Source of the DNA: Massilia varians
GTDB taxonomy: Bacteria > Pseudomonadota > Gammaproteobacteria > Burkholderiales > Burkholderiaceae_D
Length of the DNA: 64,000 nt
NCBI RefSeq assembly: GCF_027923905.1
Contig: NZ_AP026966.1
Coordinates: 434,001 to 498,000, forward strand
Reading direction: 5' to 3'
The position numbers and the translations under genes were made by a program. Position 1 is the first letter of the stretch; each line of letters begins with the position of its first letter. Positions 18,452 through 27,013 of the stretch are shown here, piece after piece. Under the pieces are notes generated by a model. That model saw only the letters and a list, made by a program, of their open reading frames with translations, was not told the origin of the DNA and did not search any database.

Positions 18452-19678
18452 ATGTTGAAAAAGGTGGATGCTTCACAGCTGAAGGTCGGGATGTTCATCC
18501 ACGATCTCGATTGCGGCTGGATGGACCATCCCTTCATGCGTAACCGTTTCGTGCTGACCACTGAGGACGAAATCCTCAAGATTCGCAATGCGCGGATCCA
18601 CGGCGTCGTCATCGATTGCAGCAAGGGCCTGGACGTGGACGATGCGCCGACCCTGGCGCAGGCCGACGCCGCCACGGAAGCGGAGGTGACGGCCATCGCG
18701 ACCAAGCCGCTGATCGTCACCCGCGTTTCGCTGGGCGAAGAGCTGGCCCGCGCCGCCAACATCCGCAGACAGGCCGCCGGCCTGGTGCGCACCGTGATGG
18801 CCGACGCCCGCCTGGGCAAGGCCGTGGAGCTGGACAAGGTGGGGCCGGTCGTGGAGAGCGTGACCGAATCGATCCTGCGTAATTCCGGCGCGCTGCTCGG
18901 CCTCCTGCGCATCAAGAACAAGGACGACTACACCTTCCTGCATTCGGTCAGCGTGTGCGCGCTGCTGGTCGCGTTCTGCCGTTCGCGCAAGATGGACGAG
19001 GAAACGATCTACCAGGCCGGCCTGGGCGGACTGCTGCACGACACCGGCAAGGCGCTGGTGCCGGACAGCATCCTGAACAAGCAGGGCCGCCTGAGCGACG
19101 AGGAATACGGCATCATCAAGCGCCACCCGCGCGACGGCTACGACATCCTGGTCAAGACCCCGGAGATCGGCCCGATCCCGCTCGACATCACGCTGCACCA
19201 CCACGAGCGGCGCGATGGCAGCGGCTATCCGGACCAGCAGGCCGAGGGCGCGATCAGCGAACTGGCACAGATGGCGGCGATCGTCGACGTCTACGACGCC
19301 ATCACCTCGGACCGCTGCTACCACAAGGGCATGCCGGCGGCCGAAGCGCTGCGCAAGATCTACGAATGGAGCAAGTTCCACTTCAGCCCGACGCTGGCCC
19401 AGGAATTCATGCGCTGCGTCGGCATCTACCCGGTCGGCACCCTGGTGCTGCTCGAATCCGGCCGCCTGGGCGTGGTGATCGAGCCGCACGAAACCAGCCT
19501 GCTCACGCCGAAGGTCAACGTCTTCTTCAGCACCAAGAGCCAGGGCTACATCAAGCCGCAGACCCTCGACCTGTCCAAGCCGCTCGGATTTGGCGGCGGC
19601 GACAAGATCCTGCGCCACGAGTCGGCCGAGAAGTGGAAGGTCGATCCGCTGCGCTTCATGCACATCGCCGACTCCTGA
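18452..19678 (+). CDS. HD-GYP cyclic-di-GMP phosphodiesterase with DUF3391
   Basis: A 408-residue protein with an N-terminal DUF3391 domain (VDASQLKVGMFIHDLDCGWMDHPF, given in parts: LKVGMFIHDLDCGW, residues 9-22) and an HD-GYP domain at about 165-330. Catalytic motifs are present: HSVSVCALL, LLHDTGKALVP with the HD pair, HPRDGYDIL, LHHHERRDGSGYP and DVYDAITSDRCY. It hydrolyses c-di-GMP to pGpG/GMP in the cytosol and would lower c-di-GMP. A GGDEF cyclase lies 0.9 kb downstream on the opposite strand. The start ATG at 18452 follows a weak AGAGTAG box. Confidence 0.92.
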   Translation: MLKKVDASQLKVGMFIHDLDCGWMDHPFMRNRFVLTTEDEILKIRNARIHGVVIDCSKGLDVDDAPTLAQADAATEAEVTAIATKPLIVTRVSLGEELARAANIRRQAAGLVRTVMADARLGKAVELDKVGPVVESVTESILRNSGALLGLLRIKNKDDYTFLHSVSVCALLVAFCRSRKMDEETIYQAGLGGLLHDTGKALVPDSILNKQGRLSDEEYGIIKRHPRDGYDILVKTPEIGPIPLDITLHHHERRDGSGYPDQQAEGAISELAQMAAIVDVYDAITSDRCYHKGMPAAEALRKIYEWSKFHFSPTLAQEFMRCVGIYPVGTLVLLESGRLGVVIEPHETSLLTPKVNVFFSTKSQGYIKPQTLDLSKPLGFGGGDKILRHESAEKWKVDPLRFMHIADS

Positions 19679-19688
19679 ACGCCGGCGC

Positions 19689-19865
19689 CTACAGCCCGCC
19701 CGCGCAGCGCAGCGTCGTCCCGGTGACGTAGGACACTAGCGCCTGCGCCGCCGCTTCGTCATGGCGGTAGTTGACCGCCACCGCATGGCCCCTGGCCGCG
19801 GCCTGCCTGGCGATGGCGGCACCGATGCCGCGTCCGGCGCCCGTCACGATCAGTACCCTGCTCAT
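19689..19865 (-). pseudogene. Internally deleted short-chain dehydrogenase (SDR) remnant
   Basis: The 58-codon frame joins the first 45 or so residues of an SDR (VLIVTGAGRGIGAAIARQAA, then AVNYRHDEAAAQALV) directly to the extreme C-terminus of an SDR (SYVTGTTLRCAGGL). The catalytic Ser-Tyr-Lys region and about 180 residues are missing, with the frame kept. The start ATG 19865 has an AGGAG box. This is a deletion scar; a 58-residue product could still be made but not work as a dehydrogenase. Confidence 0.7.
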
Positions 19866-19938
19866 CCCGGACACTCCTGTTGTAGCGGCAGGCGAGTGCC
19901 TGCATACTCTTCACAGACTATACCAAGCGAGGAAGGCC

Positions 19939-20544
19939 ATGCACCCACCCATCGAATACTGGTTCGAGTTCGGCAGCAACTACAGCTACCTGTCGACCAT
20001 GCGCATCGAGGCGCTCGCCCGTAACGCCTGCGTGCCGCTGCACTGGAAGCCCTTCCTGCTCGGGCCGATCTTCCGTGAACTCGGCTGGCAAAGCTCGCCC
20101 TTCGTCGAGCAGAAGGAGAAGGGCGAGTACGTCTGGCGCGACATGGCGCGCCGGGCCGCGAAATACGGCCTTCCTTTCACCAGGCCCTCGTCCTTTCCAC
20201 GCCGGGCCCTGCTGCCGATGCGGGTCGCGCTGCTCGGCGCGCGGCAGCCCTGGATGGGTGAATACTGCCGCCGTGTCATGCTGCGCAACTGGTCCGATGA
20301 CGCCGACATCGACGACGCCGCCACCGTGCTGGCGGCGCTGGAGGGACTGGTGGCCGACCCAGGGGCAGTCCTGCGCGAGGCGGAAGGGGAGGCCAACAAG
20401 GCCGCGCTGCGTGCCCAGACCGAGACCGCGCGCCGCCTGGGGCTCTTCGGTGCGCCGAGCTTCATCGTGCAGGGAGAGCTGTTCTGGGGCGACGATCGCC
20501 TCGAAGACGCCCTCGCATTCGCGCAGGGCGTACCGACGCCCTAG
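19939..20544 (+). CDS. DsbA-family / 2-hydroxychromene-2-carboxylate isomerase-like protein
   Basis: A 201-residue thioredoxin-fold protein of the DSBA-like/HCCA isomerase family (kappa-class GST-like). It begins IEYWFEFGSNYSYLS, where the Ser/Asn in FxFGSxYSY replaces the CxxC of disulfide oxidases, so glutathione-dependent isomerase chemistry is more likely than disulfide exchange. LGLFGAPSFIVQGELFWGDDRL near the C-terminus is the conserved cis-Pro loop and end helix. No signal peptide. The start follows GAGGAAGG. Its 3' end overlaps the convergent GGDEF gene by four bases. Confidence 0.85.
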   Translation: MHPPIEYWFEFGSNYSYLSTMRIEALARNACVPLHWKPFLLGPIFRELGWQSSPFVEQKEKGEYVWRDMARRAAKYGLPFTRPSSFPRRALLPMRVALLGARQPWMGEYCRRVMLRNWSDDADIDDAATVLAALEGLVADPGAVLREAEGEANKAALRAQTETARRLGLFGAPSFIVQGELFWGDDRLEDALAFAQGVPTP

Positions 20545-21578
20545 AAGAACTCGGCGGTGTCGTTGGTGGCGATGGTCTGCAGCAGGCCGTTCGCCACCAG
20601 TTCCTCGTAGTGACAGGCGCGGTTGCGGCCGTTGGTCTTGGCGAAGTACAGGGCCTGGTCCGCGTGACCCAGGGTCACGACCGGCGAATCGGTGGCGCCG
20701 ATGCTGGTGAAGCCGACGCTCACCGTGACGCGGCCTACCTGCGGGAACACGTGCGCTTCGACGTTGGTGCGGAAGCGGTCGATGATCTTGCGGGCATTCT
20801 CCAGCGTGGTCGAGCGCAGCAGCACCACGAACTCCTCGCCGCCGAAGCGGAACACGCGGTCCTGCGAACGGAACGAGGATTGCAGCAGGTTCGCGACCAG
20901 GATCAGCACTTCGTCGCCGTACAGGTGGCCGAAGCGGTCGTTCACCAGCTTGAAATGGTCGACGTCGACCACGGCCAGCCACTGCTTTTCCTCGGCACCG
21001 TGCTGGCGCCGCTCCGGCTGGCCCGGCACCAGGGGTTCGCTGTCGCCGCTGTGCAGCATGCGCGCCAGCTGGTCGTCGAAGGTCTTGCGGTTCAGAAGGC
21101 CGGTAAGCGAGTCGCGCTCGCTGTAGTCGAGCAGGTTCTGGAAGTTGCGGTAGACGCTGACGATCCCGCTGATCGTATGGATCGATTCGGCGGTGAAGCC
21201 TTGCGCGTGCACGATCTCGAGGCAGGTATCGGCCTTGTCGCCGAACCAGATCGGCAGCCACAGGCGGCGCAGGCCGTCGCTGCCTACGCCCTCGGCGCGC
21301 GAATCATGGTGTTCGAGGCAGTGCGCCAGTTCGGGAAAGGCCGCGAGCGGCTCGCCCGGGCTGCCGCCGTCGTGCTGCTCTTCCGGGCAGGCGACGCCGC
21401 CGGCGCGGATGCAGGCGCGCGAGCGAACGAATCGCTGGCCGCAGACCGTCGCAATGCTCAAGACGCGGGTCTGCAGCGCGCCCGCCAGTTCCTGTACCGC
21501 CGAAATCACGGAGATGTCGAGCATCGTGTGATCGCGGTGGCCAGTCATGTCCACCATGTGTCGCAGCAGGGAATCCAT
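20541..21578 (-). CDS. GGDEF diguanylate cyclase
   Basis: A 345-residue protein starting MDSLLRHMVDMTGHRD. An N-terminal 150-residue sensor region, perhaps GAF-like, is followed by a GGDEF domain: DSLTGLLNRKTFDD, VVDVDHFKLVNDRFGHLYGD and the active-site signature FGGEEF. RSQD lies five residues before GGEEF and is an intact allosteric I-site (RxxD), so product inhibition by c-di-GMP is expected. It makes c-di-GMP from two GTP. An upstream in-frame extension to 21884 has no recognisable domain and is rejected. Confidence 0.92.
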   Translation of the reverse strand: MDSLLRHMVDMTGHRDHTMLDISVISAVQELAGALQTRVLSIATVCGQRFVRSRACIRAGGVACPEEQHDGGSPGEPLAAFPELAHCLEHHDSRAEGVGSDGLRRLWLPIWFGDKADTCLEIVHAQGFTAESIHTISGIVSVYRNFQNLLDYSERDSLTGLLNRKTFDDQLARMLHSGDSEPLVPGQPERRQHGAEEKQWLAVVDVDHFKLVNDRFGHLYGDEVLILVANLLQSSFRSQDRVFRFGGEEFVVLLRSTTLENARKIIDRFRTNVEAHVFPQVGRVTVSVGFTSIGATDSPVVTLGHADQALYFAKTNGRNRACHYEELVANGLLQTIATNDTAEFF

Positions 21579-21953
21579 GTCGGTTTTTTCAGAAACGCAG
21601 AGAAACTGAGTCACGCAAGAGCACGGCCGGGTTGGTACTACGGCTGCCGCTTTTTTAGGCGGGCAAGAGAAACAGCATAAAGTGTTTTTGTATAGGAGGC
21701 AACTATTCTTAACAATATTTATCTTTTTGATGCGAGGAAAGCGATGAAGACGGAGGTTCGCTTGTGGATGCGCAAGTCGCTGAGGAAATAGAGATTTCCA
21801 CACGGCAAACTTGCCGGGCATCAACTTGCCGTGGGCACTATTCGGTACAGTGAACTCACTGACAGACGCAGTCGGAAGCAGCACAAGACGGGGCCCCGTC
21901 TGTCAGTAAGACTCGGTAGTAGAAGTCCTCTCAACCACTAGAAGGAGTTTGTC
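21579..21953. other. Intergenic region: flp pilin leader with nested inverted repeats
   Basis: No gene supported. Positions 21640-21730 are AT-rich. AACTTGCCG occurs twice as a direct repeat around 21807-21831. Upstream of the pilin, ACTGACAGACG (21858-21868) is complementary to CGTCTGTCAGT (21897-21907), and within the same stretch AGACGGGGCCCCGTCT (21886-21901) is a perfect palindrome; the two pairings exclude each other. Confidence 0.55.
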
Positions 21954-22142
21954 ATGAGCACCATTACCTCCGCCATCAAGAACTTCATTGCTGACGAAGA
22001 AGGTGTGACCGCGATCGAGTATGGTCTGATCGCAGCCCTGATCGGTGTCGCCATCGCGGCAACCGCCGCCACCGTCGGCACCGATATCAAAGCGGCGTTC
22101 GAGTATATCGCCCAGCAGCTGCCCGATAACCCGGGCCAGTAA
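21954..22142 (+). CDS. flp: Flp-family type IVb pilin
   Basis: A 62-residue prepilin, the major subunit of the tad/Flp fimbria. After the short leader it has the type IVb hallmark: DEEGVTAIEYGLIAALIGVAI, with the processing site G/VTAIEYGLIA and the Glu at position +5 of the mature pilin, then one hydrophobic helix. It is cut and methylated by the CpaA peptidase encoded next. The start follows AAGGAG. A strong terminator directly after it should make the pilin mRNA more abundant than that of the assembly genes. Confidence 0.95.
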   Translation: MSTITSAIKNFIADEEGVTAIEYGLIAALIGVAIAATAATVGTDIKAAFEYIAQQLPDNPGQ

Positions 22143-22150
22143 TCTCGGTC

Positions 22151-22188
22151 GCCCCCCGGAGCCAAAAGCCCCGGGGGGCTTTTTTTTT
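22151..22188 (+). terminator. Rho-independent terminator/attenuator after flp
   Basis: A 9-bp GC stem GCCCCCCGG / CCGGGGGGC with an 11-base loop is followed by nine T. It lies between flp and cpaA. Confidence 0.9.
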
Positions 22189-22204
22189 CGAAGAGGAGCA
22201 CATC

Positions 22205-22726
22205 ATGCCTGTCGCAGCCTACCTCGACACGCTGCTGTTGCTGCTGGTGGTGGCCGCAGCGATCAATGACCTCTCCACCCGCCGCATTCCCAACCTGTTG
22301 CTGCTGAGCGGACTGGCCGGCGCACTGGCCCTGCACGCGCTGTCGCCAGACCCCGGTCCGGCACTGCTCGATGCGCTCAAGGGTGCGCTGACCGGTCTGC
22401 TGGTCTTCCTGCCCTTCTATCTGGCCCGCGGCATGGCGGCCGGGGACGTCAAGATGATGGCCACGGTCGGCGCCTTCATCGGCCCGGGGCCCGCCTTGTA
22501 CGTCGCCATCCTGGCCTGGTGCGCGGGCGGAGCGATGGCGCTCGCTTTCCTCATTTATCGCCGCCAGCTCGGACTGGCGCTGACCAACATGTGGAGCATC
22601 GTCAGGCCAGCACTGCTGAGGCTACCCGCAGTGCCCGTGGAGGCGCGTGCAAGCACCGGTTCGATGCCGTATGGCTTGGCGATTGCGGCCGGCACAATTT
22701 ATCTGTTGACAGGCCGTTACGCTTGA
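22205..22726 (+). CDS. cpaA: Prepilin peptidase CpaA/TadV
   Basis: A 173-residue integral membrane aspartic peptidase of the A24 family with four to six hydrophobic segments. The two catalytic aspartates are in AAAINDLSTRRIPN (Asp with the following RRIPN) and in ARGMAAGDVKMMATVG (GDVK motif). It processes Flp prepilin at the inner membrane. The start follows GAGGAG. It is the second gene of the tad cluster. Confidence 0.93.
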   Translation: MPVAAYLDTLLLLLVVAAAINDLSTRRIPNLLLLSGLAGALALHALSPDPGPALLDALKGALTGLLVFLPFYLARGMAAGDVKMMATVGAFIGPGPALYVAILAWCAGGAMALAFLIYRRQLGLALTNMWSIVRPALLRLPAVPVEARASTGSMPYGLAIAAGTIYLLTGRYA

Positions 22727-22838
22727 CTTTTCCATCTAGTCATCTTCCTTGGCGGACATCAAGCGCGAGGAAATGGTCGATGGCTAGAATCAATTTAACA
22801 AATGTAAGAAATATCCGGATCTAGCAGGAGGTTTCCCC

Positions 22839-24224
22839 ATGGAAGCGTTATCGGCGTCTACGCCAGCCGTCCCCTGCGGGCATCCGGCAGCGGCATCCCA
22901 CGACGCATTCGAGAGCGAGCGCGTGCCGGTTCTGCCGCGCCAGCCGCGCACCCTACGCGACACCGGCCTCGAGCCGCGCTTCGTCACCGCCCTGGTGGTC
23001 AAGGCCATGCATGCGAGCGGCAAGACCGCACTGTCGGTCCTCACCGGCCGCCTGCACCTGTCGATCGGCGTGGTGCGCGAAGTGCTCCAGGGTTTGGTCG
23101 CCGAGCAGCAGGCCGAAGTGGCGTGGTGCGGGGAGTCCGATATCGACGTGCATTACCAGTTGACCGCCTTCGGCCAGCGCGCGGCCGCGGAATACCTGGC
23201 GGAGTCGCGCTATGTCGGCCCGGCTCCGGTAACGCTCGACGCCTACCGCACCGTGGTGCAGCACCAGTCCTTGCGCCAGCCCGACAGCCTGCGCATCACG
23301 CCCGCCGGGCTGCAGGCTGCGCTGGCGGACGACAGCATCGAGCCCGCGGTGCGCGAACTGCTGGGCGCCGCACTGCATTCGCAGCGCCCGATGATGCTGT
23401 ACGGCCCGACCGGCAGCGGCAAGACCACGCTGGCCCGCAAGCTAATGCGCCTGCACCAGGACCCGGTGGCCGTGCCTCATGCGGTGCTGGTCAAGCACGA
23501 GATCGTGCGGATCCACGATCCGTCCCTGCATCCGGCGCCGCTTCAATCCCGTATGCTGGAAGACCGGCGTAGCGGCGACGCGCGCTGGGCGCTGTGTCAG
23601 CGCCCGCTGGTGCATACCGGGGCCGAACTGGCGCGCGACATGCTCGAGCTGCACCGCGATGCCCCCAGTGGCGTCTTGCGCGCGCCGCCGCACCTGCTGG
23701 CCAACAACGGATTGCTGATCCTCGACGATATCGGACGCCAGCGCGTGCCGGCCGACGATGTGCTGTATCGCCTGCTCGGCGCGCTCGAGCGCGGCACCGA
23801 CGACGTCGCCATGCCTGGCGGCGCAACCCATGCGCTGCCCTTCGACGTGTCGCTGGTGCTGGCCACCAGCCTGGTCCCGGAGTCGGTGCTGGACGAGTCC
23901 TGCCTGCGCCGCATCGGTTACCGGATTCCGGTCGGCCCGCTGTCCGAGATGGCTTACCGTGCGCTGTTGCGACGCCAGTGCCTGCTGCTCGGCATCGACG
24001 CCGACGAAGGCGCGATCGACTACCTGATCAATGAATTGCACCGCCGTACCCGGCGTCCGCTACTGGCAGCCTTGCCGCACGAGCTGCTCGGCCGGATCGC
24101 CGATTTCGCCGGCTTTGCCGGCCGCGTTCCGCGTGTCGACGTGGATAGCGTGGCCCAGGCCTGGAGCAGCCTGTTCGGCGCCATGGCGGCGCTGGAATCA
24201 AGCAACCTGGGAGAAATCCAATGA
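22839..24224 (+). CDS. AAA-type ATPase of unknown role in the tad locus
   Basis: A 461-residue protein. Residues 50-130 look like a winged-helix region (TALVVKAMHASGKTALSVL, LHLSIGVVREVLQGLV). The ATPase core has Walker [14 protein letters not shown] (about 187-199) and Walker B GLLILDDIG (about 288-296), with a C-terminal helical lid ending in a serine-rich tail. It is soluble. It is not CpaF, which is separate at 28219, nor CpaE. A strong AGGAGG box precedes the start and its last codons overlap cpaB by four bases (ATGA), so it belongs to the operon. It could be a regulatory or assembly ATPase; no known tad gene name fits. Confidence 0.75.
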   Translation: MEALSASTPAVPCGHPAAASHDAFESERVPVLPRQPRTLRDTGLEPRFVTALVVKAMHASGKTALSVLTGRLHLSIGVVREVLQGLVAEQQAEVAWCGESDIDVHYQLTAFGQRAAAEYLAESRYVGPAPVTLDAYRTVVQHQSLRQPDSLRITPAGLQAALADDSIEPAVRELLGAALHSQRPMMLYGPTGSGKTTLARKLMRLHQDPVAVPHAVLVKHEIVRIHDPSLHPAPLQSRMLEDRRSGDARWALCQRPLVHTGAELARDMLELHRDAPSGVLRAPPHLLANNGLLILDDIGRQRVPADDVLYRLLGALERGTDDVAMPGGATHALPFDVSLVLATSLVPESVLDESCLRRIGYRIPVGPLSEMAYRALLRRQCLLLGIDADEGAIDYLINELHRRTRRPLLAALPHELLGRIADFAGFAGRVPRVDVDSVAQAWSSLFGAMAALESSNLGEIQ

Positions 24225-25084
24225 AGAACAAGCGTGCCGTGATCGTGATGGCGCTCGCGATCCTGTTCGGTCTTGCCGCCGTGGTGCTGGCCTCGCGTTG
24301 GCTCCTGACACAACCTTCGGCAAGCGCCAGCCACATCGTCGTGGCGGCGACAGACATCAACATCGGACAGCGTTTGACGCCCGAGATGCTCAAGCTGGTC
24401 GAATGGCCGGCCGACAGCGTGCCGAAAGGCGCGTTCAAGGACCCGCAGAAGCTCGGCGGCCGGGTGCTCAAGAGCAGCATCCTGCTTGGCGAGCCGCTGA
24501 GCGAAGCCAAGCTGGCGCCGGTGGGCACCCTGGGCGGCCTGTCGGCCCTGATCACCGAGGGCAAGCGCGCCATCACGGTGCGTGTGAACGACGTGATCGG
24601 CGTGGCCGGCTTCGCGCTGCCCGGCAACTACGTGGACATCATCGTCAGCACCGAGACCGACGCGCAGCCGCAGACCGGGACAGGCCGTGACCGCACCATC
24701 TCCAAGATCGTGCTGGAACGGATCCTGGTGCTGGCCGTGGCCCAGGAAGTCAACCGGGACGAGACCAAGCCGAAGGTCGTGAACGCCGTCACGCTGGAAG
24801 TGACGCCCGACCAGGCCGAGAAGCTCGACCTGGCGCGCAGCGTCGGCACGCTGTCGCTGGCGCTGCGCAACCAGGTCGACCCCGCCCCGGCCGACACCGT
24901 TGGCGCCACCAAGGACAACCTGCTGCCGAAAGCGGAATTCCCGTTGCGGCCGGTGGCGATGCCGGTGCGGGCGCCTCGGCCGCGTACACAGGCCCCGCGG
25001 CCCCCGCAGGCCGCTCCGGCGCCGGCCCCGCGTGACTGCGTCAAGGTCATCAACGGCCTGCATGCCTCGCAGGAATGCTTCTGA
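24221..25084 (+). CDS. cpaB: Flp pilus assembly protein CpaB/RcpC
   Basis: A 287-residue periplasmic protein with an N-terminal membrane anchor (VIVMALAILFGLAAVVLASRW) and an SAF/CpaB domain (HIVVAATDINIGQRLTPEML, then GEPLSEAKL; AITVRVNDVIGVAGFALPGNYVDII given in part: VGVAGFALPGNYVDI-like). It probably helps the secretin CpaC form and gates the outer-membrane channel. The C-terminus is proline/alanine rich and ends with a small cysteine-bearing segment (DCVKVINGLHASQECF), likely forming a disulfide. The start overlaps the upstream ATPase stop. Confidence 0.92.
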   Translation: MKNKRAVIVMALAILFGLAAVVLASRWLLTQPSASASHIVVAATDINIGQRLTPEMLKLVEWPADSVPKGAFKDPQKLGGRVLKSSILLGEPLSEAKLAPVGTLGGLSALITEGKRAITVRVNDVIGVAGFALPGNYVDIIVSTETDAQPQTGTGRDRTISKIVLERILVLAVAQEVNRDETKPKVVNAVTLEVTPDQAEKLDLARSVGTLSLALRNQVDPAPADTVGATKDNLLPKAEFPLRPVAMPVRAPRPRTQAPRPPQAAPAPAPRDCVKVINGLHASQECF

Positions 25085-25110
25085 CCCCTTACCGACTCGG
25101 GATGCTTGCC

Positions 25111-26679
25111 ATGAACAGACGCTTCTACTTCGCACCGCTCGCGGCAGGCCTGGCGCTCGCCACCGCCATGCCGGCCCACGCGGACCTCGCAGCCTCCAAG
25201 ACTGCCAAACCAGCCGATGCCGCCGCCAAACCGCTCGCGGCCGGCGCCAGGCCCGCCGCCGCAGCCGGCGGCTGTACCGGCGAAGCGGCGCGGCCCGCCA
25301 CCTTGACGCTCAACATGGGCAAATCGACCATGCTGCGCCTGCCCGAACGGGTCGTCCACCGCAGCGTCGGCAATCCTGCCGTGGTGCAGGCCATGCTGGT
25401 GGCGCCGGACACGCTCTACATCGCCGGCGTCGACGTGGGCAGCACCAATATGATCGTGCAGGGGAAAAGTGGCCTGTGCAGCGTGGTGGACATCGTCGTC
25501 GCGATGGACCCGGTCGCGCTGCAGGCGACCTTGGCCGCCGCCATGCCCGAGGAGAAAGACATCCGTGTGCTTGCGGCCGCGGATTCGCTGGTGTTGACCG
25601 GCACCGTCAGCGACACCGGGGCGATCGCCCGTGCGATGGAACTGGCCAGCGCCTACGTGCGGCGCCCGGTGCGCGCGGTGACGGCCGTCGCCGAGAACAA
25701 TGCCACCGACGGCGTGATCGCCGTCGGCAACGGCAACGCCAGCGGGAGCTCGTCTTCCGCCGCGACGCGGGTGGTCAACCTTCTCAGCGTCAGCGCGCCG
25801 CAGCAGGTGCAGCTCGAAGTGAAGATTGCCGAGGTGTCGAAGACGCTGCTCGAGCGGCTCGAAGCCAGCACCCGCATCAGCTTCGGCGGCGGCAGCTGGA
25901 CCAGCACCCTGGTGTCGAATTTCCTCAGCGGCCGCGTGTTCCCTGGCGATGAGGCGTTTCAGACCAGGGGTGGGCGGCATGGGCGGCTGCTGGCCGACGC
26001 CAGCAAGCAGGACAGCCTGGTGCGCGTGCTGGCCGAGCCGAACGTGCTGGCCATCAGCGGCCAGGAAGGCAGCTTCCTGGCCGGCGGCAAGTTCTACATC
26101 CCGGTGGCCCAGGACAACAACAGGATCACGCTCGAAGAAAAGGAGTTCGGCGTCGGCCTGCGCTTCACCCCGACCGTGTTGTCGGGCGGCCGCATCAACC
26201 TGAAGGTGGCGCCCGAGGTATCGGAGCTGTCGCGCGAAGGGATCGGCATCAGCGCCGCCGGCATTACCGGCAACGCGATCCTGCCGCTGGTGACCACCCG
26301 CCGCGCCAGCACCACCGTGCAGCTGTACGACGGCCAGAGCTTCGCCATCGGCGGGCTGGTGCGGAACAACCTGGTGGCCAACCTGGACGGCTTGCCGATG
26401 CTGAGCGAAGTGCCGGTGCTGGGCGCCCTGTTCCGCAGCACCGACTACCAGCAGGACCGCACCGAACTGGTGTTCGTGATCACCGCGCGCCTGGTCAAGC
26501 CGATTCCGGGCGCCGGCTACGAGCTGCCGACCGACAAGGTGGGCATCCCTTCGCGCGGCAGGGTGCTGCTTGGCGGCCAGCTCGAAGGCGCCGCGCCGGC
26601 CGTGAGCACCGCCGCCGCATCCACCCCGCAGGTGCCGGCGCCCGCGGCGCAGACCGCCGGCGGCTTCGAACTCAAATAG
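25111..26679 (+). CDS. cpaC: Type II/III secretin CpaC/RcpA of the tad pilus
   Basis: A 522-residue outer-membrane secretin. A signal peptide (LAAGLALATAMPAHA) is followed by an Ala-rich linker, an N1-like domain with STMLRLPERVVHRSVGNP, a BON-type/secretin N region and the secretin domain at about 260-470, with EPNVLAISGQEGSFLAGG, VGLRFTPTVLSGGRINLKV and the end strand GLVRNNLVANLDGLP. It forms the multimeric pore for the Flp pilus. The ATG at 25111 is preferred to two upstream in-frame ATGs that lie within or against the cpaB stop. Confidence 0.92.
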   Translation: MNRRFYFAPLAAGLALATAMPAHADLAASKTAKPADAAAKPLAAGARPAAAAGGCTGEAARPATLTLNMGKSTMLRLPERVVHRSVGNPAVVQAMLVAPDTLYIAGVDVGSTNMIVQGKSGLCSVVDIVVAMDPVALQATLAAAMPEEKDIRVLAAADSLVLTGTVSDTGAIARAMELASAYVRRPVRAVTAVAENNATDGVIAVGNGNASGSSSSAATRVVNLLSVSAPQQVQLEVKIAEVSKTLLERLEASTRISFGGGSWTSTLVSNFLSGRVFPGDEAFQTRGGRHGRLLADASKQDSLVRVLAEPNVLAISGQEGSFLAGGKFYIPVAQDNNRITLEEKEFGVGLRFTPTVLSGGRINLKVAPEVSELSREGIGISAAGITGNAILPLVTTRRASTTVQLYDGQSFAIGGLVRNNLVANLDGLPMLSEVPVLGALFRSTDYQQDRTELVFVITARLVKPIPGAGYELPTDKVGIPSRGRVLLGGQLEGAAPAVSTAAASTPQVPAPAAQTAGGFELK

Positions 26680-26688
26680 GAGGCTAGC

Positions 26689-26967
26689 GTGAACATGACG
26701 AAGCGATTGATGGCACTGGCGCTGCTCGGCGCCTGCCTGCAGGGCTGCGCACAGACCAGCCCCCGGTTCGACCGGGAGTTCGGCAGCGCCACGCGCGCCA
26801 ACCTGGCCGCCCAGGTGCTGGACCCGGCGGCGGCGGCCAACAGGAATCCCGCCACCGGCATCGACGGACGCGCGGCCAAGGGAGCGCATGACCGTTACCA
26901 GCGCAGCTTCGCCCAGCCTGAAAGCCCGCCGCCGTCCTTCTTCATCAACACCGGCGGCGGACGTTGA
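26689..26967 (+). CDS. Small tad-locus lipoprotein
   Basis: A 92-residue lipoprotein with the lipobox LQGC (residues 17-20). The mature part has FGSATRANLAAQVLDPAAA, GIDGRAAKGAHDRYQRSF, a pattern found in small pilus assembly proteins between the secretin and CpaE genes of other beta-proteobacterial tad loci. It probably works as a pilotin-like or CpaD/RcpB-like outer-membrane partner of CpaC. GTG 26689 lies five bases after a perfect AGGAGG; ATG 26695 is the alternative. Confidence 0.75.
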   Translation: MNMTKRLMALALLGACLQGCAQTSPRFDREFGSATRANLAAQVLDPAAAANRNPATGIDGRAAKGAHDRYQRSFAQPESPPPSFFINTGGGR

Positions 26968-27013
26968 GCGCCTTCCATTCAACCCGAACCGATGTGCCAG
27001 CAACGAGGAAGCC

